A program made the position numbers and the translations under genes. This document shows positions 59,020 through 64,000 of a stretch of DNA of 64,000 bases, piece by piece (position 1 is the first letter of the stretch; each line of letters opens with the position of its first letter). The notes under the pieces are model-generated. The model saw nothing but the letters and a program-made list of their open reading frames with translations. It ran no database searches and was not told the DNA's origin. Source of the stretch: Oxytricha trifallax (taxonomy: Eukaryota > Ciliophora > Spirotrichea > Sporadotrichida > Oxytrichidae); the NCBI GenBank assembly GCA_000711775.1, contig ARYC01000103.1, positions 175,117-239,116 of the forward strand, given 5' to 3'.

Positions 59020-59350
59020 GGTACTCAAGGGAGCAGACTCATTTCATTCATCATAGTGGACGATATCGTGGAGATTACCAAACTTATAAATTACAAGTGA
59101 AAGTTATGCAAATAGAAGTAATAATTTATTTAGTTGTTTTGGATCTTTATTAAATTTATGGGGATATAAATATTTCAAATCACTGTCAAGGACTTTTTTC
59201 ATTTATTAGCAGCAATCCCAGGAAATAATTAATTAATGTATTCGTGCAATTATCTTCATATTTACTTTCAATCAATAATCATCAAGCTGTAGACTGGAAT
59301 AAATATGAAGACCTAAAGACCACTTCTTAAAATGTTAGCAAGTATGATGA
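59020..59350 (+). other. Two short possible coding islands
   Basis: GTQGSRLISFIIVDDIVEIT (59022-59098) and QAVDWNKYEDLKTTSQNVSK (59285-59345), each GC-richer than the surrounding AT-rich DNA. They are collinear with the islands before and after. Confidence 0.3.
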
Positions 59351-59559
59351 ATTATATAGATTTTCGTTGATATTATTGTCATCAGTATTATTCTTAGAAC
59401 TTTTTTAAACTCATTCTCCTTTAGTTCTCAAATTAAACTAATTGCATATTGAGGTAGGCATGTTTCCATATAAACTTAAGACTGGCTAAAGTGACTGAGT
59501 ATGAGTAAAATTGCTGAAGTTATACAGTGTTTTACTATAGAAAAAGTTCAAATTCCTAA

Positions 59560-60218
59560 ATGATCACATTTATAAATGAAGCAAGTGGTTTGAATTTTAC
59601 GATTGAAAATGTTAGAGATAATATTGATGGAGGTGTTGATATCAAAGATATTGCTAACAACTAAAACAATAATAATGGCATCGATTATTTTGCTGATTTT
59701 GAGCAGGAAGCAGCGGGCGGGAGCATAATATACAGATTCAGATTATTTAAACCGTCAATCAACAGAGATATAAGTTGAACAATGGAAAAAGAAAAATTAC
59801 TCAACTTAAAATTTATAACCTCTCTAACGTCGACAAGGAATGGAGAAGTCACTTGGATCAAACCTAATAGTATTGCTGGCTTCGCCAAATAAGTTCTCCT
59901 AGATGTAAATACAAGGTAAGAGAAATTTTTGACAAAATGAGCAAAGCATTCAAGAGAATTAGTTAGTAGTAGGGTATATTATAAGAGAGTTGTAAGAGAT
60001 GACTGGAGATTAAAGAGCACACTCTCTAACTTAAAAGGCACTCAAACAGCATTTACTGCTGAAAGTTAGAATGTTGGAGATATGGAGAATGAACTCAGGG
60101 AAATCAACGAAATAGAAAGGTCGATGAGACAGGCAAATCATTCAGTAAAAATAACACTTGCTTCAAAATATCAAGAAGCAAAATTCAACAGTAATATCAT
60201 ATATTAAATTCATTGATA
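59560..60218 (+). CDS. Unidentified protein, possibly 3' part of the gene at 58.1-59.3 kb
   Basis: From MITFINEASGLNFTIENVRD (ATG 59560) one frame runs to TGA near 60217, broken by TGA at 59776 and TGA at 59938. The second lies inside a GTAAGAG…TTCAAG segment (59916-59954, 39 nt) whose removal keeps the frame (NTRELVSSRVYYKR), so it is probably an intron. The last 45 residues (MENELREINEIERSMRQANH) have coiled-coil character. No family was assigned. Confidence 0.5.
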
Positions 60219-60229
60219 AAATAATTGGT

Positions 60230-60635
60230 AATTAAAGAAAATTCGAATATTTAAATTGATAATTATCAATAATCAAAAAATTAGAAATTTAATAATAATA
60301 ATTTTTAAATGTAATAAAATTAACTAGCTAAGTCTAAATATATATTTTATTGACTAGCTGGTATGTATAAATTAATTTACTTTTTTTGTGCTATTTTAAC
60401 TTTAATATTTCCATACATTTTTCTTTATTCACATATTACATATTTTATCCAATAATTATTGCCTTATTAAAATATACTCACTTTAATTGGTAAGTTTATC
60501 TTTTGATAAAATATTTTTCTTCTTCCTATTTTTTGTCAATAACTATTGTTAAGATGATAGTTCAATGCATATATTTCATTTTTATTTTAAACTATTCACT
60601 AGAATAGTTAATTAAAAACATAAATCATTTAAGAA
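60230..60635. other. AT-rich spacer
   Basis: Nothing recognisable in about 400 bp. Confidence 0.5.
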
Positions 60636-60639
60636 AGTT

Positions 60640-62400
60640 ATTAATAACTATTCTTGATTAATCATTCTATGGAAAATAAAAGTAAGTTATACAATTATTG
60701 AGACTAAGGCGTAGACATCGACTAGTCGATCGCCAGCAAAGAAGACTCCTATAATTGGATAAAACGATAATGACCCATCACACTAAATCTACTTTTTAGA
60801 TGCAAGTACTCTTGCATACTCAAAGTTCCATAGTCTTGCCTTGATAGGGTAGTCGTTGAGGAATAAGTTATTAAAGCTTAGTAGGTGGTGTACGAATCCG
60901 ATTGTATGCAATTCTCTTAAACCATAAATGATTTGCTTCATGACTAGTCGATCCGAATGAGAAATGCGATTAGTCATCATATAGTAGTCGAAACTTTATA
61001 TTGAGGGATCAGGTACTGGAGTGCGATGTGATCGCTGACCTTCAAGACCATCTCCAACTAAGGGAATTTCATAAGTAAGAGTTAGAAGGCTGTTTTAGTT
61101 ATATCATACTCCATTTACAGCTACTGTGATTAAAGCTCCTCTTCAAGAAAATTTCTCAGTGAGAACATATTGTAGAATCTTCCGTCAAAGGATAGTCTCA
61201 TAAGGAGCACTAGTCAAATTTTAGAGAGGAATAGGCTTAAATGCTTAGCCGTAGAAATTTTGATGCAAGGAATGATAAAAGTATCATTGACTCTGTGCTT
61301 ATTTATTCTTTCGATTGAATCATCCACTTCATCCCCAGTGTCAGAGATCTAAATATAAACCTTTGGGTTAGTATTCAAGCTTGTTTTAGCATTCACTCTC
61401 TAGCTCTTATTTAGAGGTTCCTAGAGTTCCTACTCTTAGTCATCATTCTCATTAGACATCGACTAGTATTCTTATTGTTATTAAATTTAATCTCTTTTTA
61501 CTTTAGATATTGTGGAGTAAAATCCTTGCATCTTTTGTTCCTGCTTCTACAATCTTTAGTCGCTCTGCTTGGATTTATTGTGAAACTCTTTGACATGGCG
61601 ATTGAGATTTAGTGAAAATAGCATAATTATAGGTGAATAAATTAATCTAATCAACTTTGCACATGTTTGATTTTAATATTAAAATAAATATATATTTTTA
61701 GGTACTCTACCGCAGATTTTTATGTATAAACCTGTTTTGAGGTAGAGTACCTTAATTATATTAATTAAATAAAATAAATAAAATCAAATATAGCATTACT
61801 TTTTACAGAAAATACATGAAATTAAAATGTAATATATAAAACAAAAACAAAAATAATAATTTATATATTAAACGTAAAATCTTTTGAAATCAAGCTACTG
61901 TAATTAGTATCAAGTTGCTATATTTATTTTATAAAAATATTTAATTATTTTTTCATGTATTTTCTGTAAAAAGTAATGCTTTATTTTAATTTATTTATTT
62001 TATTTAATTAATATAATTAAGGTACTCTACCGCAAAACAGGTTTATACATAAAAATCTGCGGTAGAAGTACCTAAAATATATTATATTTATTTTAATATT
62101 AAAATCAAACATGTGCAAAGTTGATTAGATTAATTTATTCACCTATAATTATGCTATTTTCACTAATTGCTCTTATTCTTAAAAACCTTGAAGCAGGTAG
62201 AGCATCAATACACAGAAGTCGCTGGTACTGAAATCACACTCTTGTCATCCTCATTGTTTGACTCTGGTAAAAATTCTTTGATTTGTATTTCTAATTAAAA
62301 GTTGAAGGAGCTAGGATGAAAATCTGGATTTAGCTAGTGGGTTAAAAATTTGAAAAGTTCTAAGAATCGTTGTCAGCGATAGCTTAAATGAAAAGTTCCT
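60640..62400 (-). pseudogene. Zinc finger-kinase-like pseudogene split by a foldback element
   Basis: Minus strand: a leader (FLELFKFLTHQLNPDFHPSS) and then CSTCFKVFKNKSN at 62207-62169, interrupted by a 556-bp foldback. The finger resumes as LNRHVKEFHNKSK at 61605-61570. A Gln-rich linker follows, then a degraded kinase: VMKQIIYGLRELHTIGFVHH, LLSFNNLFL where HRDLKPEN belongs, LWNFEYAR for DFG, and DVYALVSIIVQL. TGAs (one just before the first Cys, one near 61215) and a frame change near 60985 show it is dead. The layout is that of TBE 57K, but similarity is low, so it is an old or separate lineage. Confidence 0.65.
61610..62165. mobile_element. 556-bp foldback element inserted in a zinc finger
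   Basis: Perfectly inverted ends TAGTGAAAATAGCATAATTA and its complement; arms of about 214 bp (61610-61823 and 61951-62165) with few mismatches, centre about 127 bp. Flanked by ATT on both sides (61607-61609, 62166-62168). Removing the element plus one ATT gives a C-x2-C-x12-H-x4-H finger, so the duplication and borders are secure. Confidence 0.9.
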
Positions 62401-62409
62401 CGTTCATGA

Positions 62410-62925
62410 ATCTTAAATTTAAGAAAAATGATTGAAACTGTGGTTGATGAGATTGATTAATAGTTAAGTAAAATTTAAAAGTAGTAATTAAGACTTTATA
62501 ATAAAGAACCCAAAAGAACAATAGTAAAAAGTAAGTTATCTCAGACTTTCTAGTTCAGACTAGACACGTCTACTCTTAATAAACCTATTCTTCGACTATA
62601 ATCATTATTATAAGTCGCTTATTATAATTTTAGCATTAATAAACACAAGTCAAATTAATATCAACTTAAAGAAAAAGAAAAAATAATAATTTTAAAATTC
62701 ATGGGTATTAAAGAGAAATAGAAATCCCAGAGTTTTAAAACAGAGTACAAAATAAATACCAATAATAATAAAATTTGCTGTATAAAATATTTTCAAATTT
62801 CATAAGCTAAGGTTGAATGGTAATTCAAGATAATAGACAATGGATATTACTGGATATTCAAAATGATGCGAGAAAAATAAGAAAAAACATTTGGTTATGC
62901 CAGAGCATCTTTTAAATATATAAAA
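62410..62925. other. AT-rich spacer before the satellite
   Basis: No feature recognised. Confidence 0.5.
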
Positions 62926-62926
62926 T

Positions 62927-64000
62927 GACTATATATCTGGTGTTCCGGTGTCACACTCTTGATCAGGAGCCCAAATTTAGTGGATTTGTTTAATTCCAGG
63001 TCATCTCATGAATTTCCTTGACCCTCTCCCGCTGCCTTGAAAACCCTCAAAATCGATGTTTAACACACTCACTCATCAGTTCTTATAATAAAACTTAAAA
63101 TGGCTGTATCTTTGCGCGTTTTGAAGATAAATTAATTCTGATTTTATATTCGTGTTCAGCGAGGTCTAAATGACCAGAATTGATATTTTCGGGAGTTGTT
63201 GGGAAATATAAATTGCAAGTTGAGTTTTGCCGGGGAAAGGTTCGGCTCCTGGGCCAAATTTTAAAAATCAAAAAATGGACAAATTGACCCCGTATAACTT
63301 TTGAAAATTACTATATATCTGGTGCTCCAGTGTCACACTCTTGATCAGGAGCCCAAATTTAGTGGATTTGCTTAATTCCAGGTCATCTCATAAATTTCCT
63401 TGACCCTCTTCCGCTGACATGAAAACACTAAAAATCGATGTTTAACACACTCACTCATCAGTTCTTATAATAAAACTTCAATTGTCTGTATCTTTGCGCG
63501 TTTTTAAGATAAATCAATTCTGATTTTATATTCGTGTTCAGCGAGGTCAAAATGACCAGAATTGATATTTTGGGGAGTTTTTGGGAAATATAAATTGCAA
63601 GTTGAGTTTTGCCGGGGAAAGGTTCAGCTCCTGGGCCAAATTTTAAAAATCTAAAAATGGACAAATTGACCCCCCTATAACTTTTGAAAATGACTATATA
63701 TCTGGTGTTCCGGTGTCACACTCTTGATCATGAGCCCAAATTTAGTGTTTGCTTAATTCCAGGTCATCTCATGAATTTCCTTGACCCTCTCCCGCTGCCT
63801 TGAATACCCTGAAAATCGATGTTTAACACAATCACTCATCAGTTCTTATAATAAAGCTTAAAATGGCTGTATCTTTGCGCGCTTTGAAGACAAATTAATT
63901 CTGATTTTATATTCGTGTTCAGCGAGGTCTAAATGACCAGAATTGATATTTTCAGGAGTTATTGGGAAATATAAATTGCAAGTTGAGTTTTGCCGGGGAA
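62927..64000. repeat. Tandem satellite, unit about 382 bp, running off the window
   Basis: Units start with ATATATCTGGTG(T/C)TCC at 62931, 63313 and 63696, spacing 382 and 383 bp; 2.8 copies are visible, over 90% alike. GC is higher than the flanks. The unit includes a TTGCCGGGGAAAGGTTC block and has no conserved open frame. A period near 380 bp is about twice a nucleosome repeat and is typical of satellites. Confidence 0.93.

Noticed and set aside
63458..63664. Minus-strand frame in the satellite
   Set aside because: Lies wholly within the 382-bp tandem unit and is not open in the neighbouring units; not a gene.
1..64000. CRISPR array, tRNA or rRNA genes
   Set aside because: No regularly spaced short repeats other than the satellite, and no tRNA T-loop/cloverleaf or rRNA core sequence recognised on either strand.

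Overview
The window looks like germline (micronuclear) DNA of a spirotrich ciliate, most likely Oxytricha or a close relative. TAA and TAG lie inside every convincing reading frame as glutamine codons and TGA is the stop. Several elements end in the C4A4/G4T4 telomere-type sequence. Their gene set and target-site duplications are those of TBE (telomere-bearing element) transposons. Base composition alternates between moderately GC-rich coding blocks and very AT-rich stretches full of transposons, foldback elements and a satellite. No bacterial-type features, tRNA, rRNA or CRISPR array were seen.

Layout. 1-2285: right part of a TBE with an intact 57-kDa zinc finger-kinase gene. About 2400-25185: a gene-rich block unlike TBE, with at least seven large, mostly decaying genes on both strands. 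They include three zinc finger-kinase type genes, one of which also carries a DOT1-like methyltransferase domain, one intact acidic protein gene, a roughly 5-kb gene of unknown function and a Tc1/mariner (IS630)-type DDE transposase with a large insertion. A 13-14 bp motif (GTAACAAACATCAC or its complement) recurs ten times in this block and nowhere else that I could see. 26.1-27.9 kb: decayed ORF split by a 397-bp MITE. 29012-33160 and 35826-39937: two full TBEs of different subfamilies, both with AAT target-site duplications; the second sits next to and probably inside a LINE-like retrotransposon. 43.3-45.7 kb: decayed TBE pieces, one inserted into the 57-kDa gene of another. 46-60 kb: AT-rich DNA with foldback elements, a MITE with C4A4 ends, and small islands of possible coding sequence that may be pieces of macronuclear-destined genes. 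60.6-62.4 kb: zinc finger-kinase pseudogene whose zinc finger is split by a 556-bp foldback element. 62.93-64.0 kb: start of a tandem satellite of about 382 bp.

How the parts work together. TBEs carry a DDE transposase (42K), a 22K protein with tiny introns, and a zinc finger-kinase (57K). The 2.4-25 kb block repeats the same theme (DNA-binding fingers plus kinase plus a Tc1-type transposase) with unrelated or very distant sequences and an added chromatin-modifying domain. I infer a second, larger type of germline-limited mobile element or a nest of them, but I could not find its outer termini. Many genes here have single-base frame breaks. Because three genes (57K twice, the acidic gene) are uninterrupted, the breaks are more likely real decay than sequencing error, although some resolve as 26-36 nt introns.
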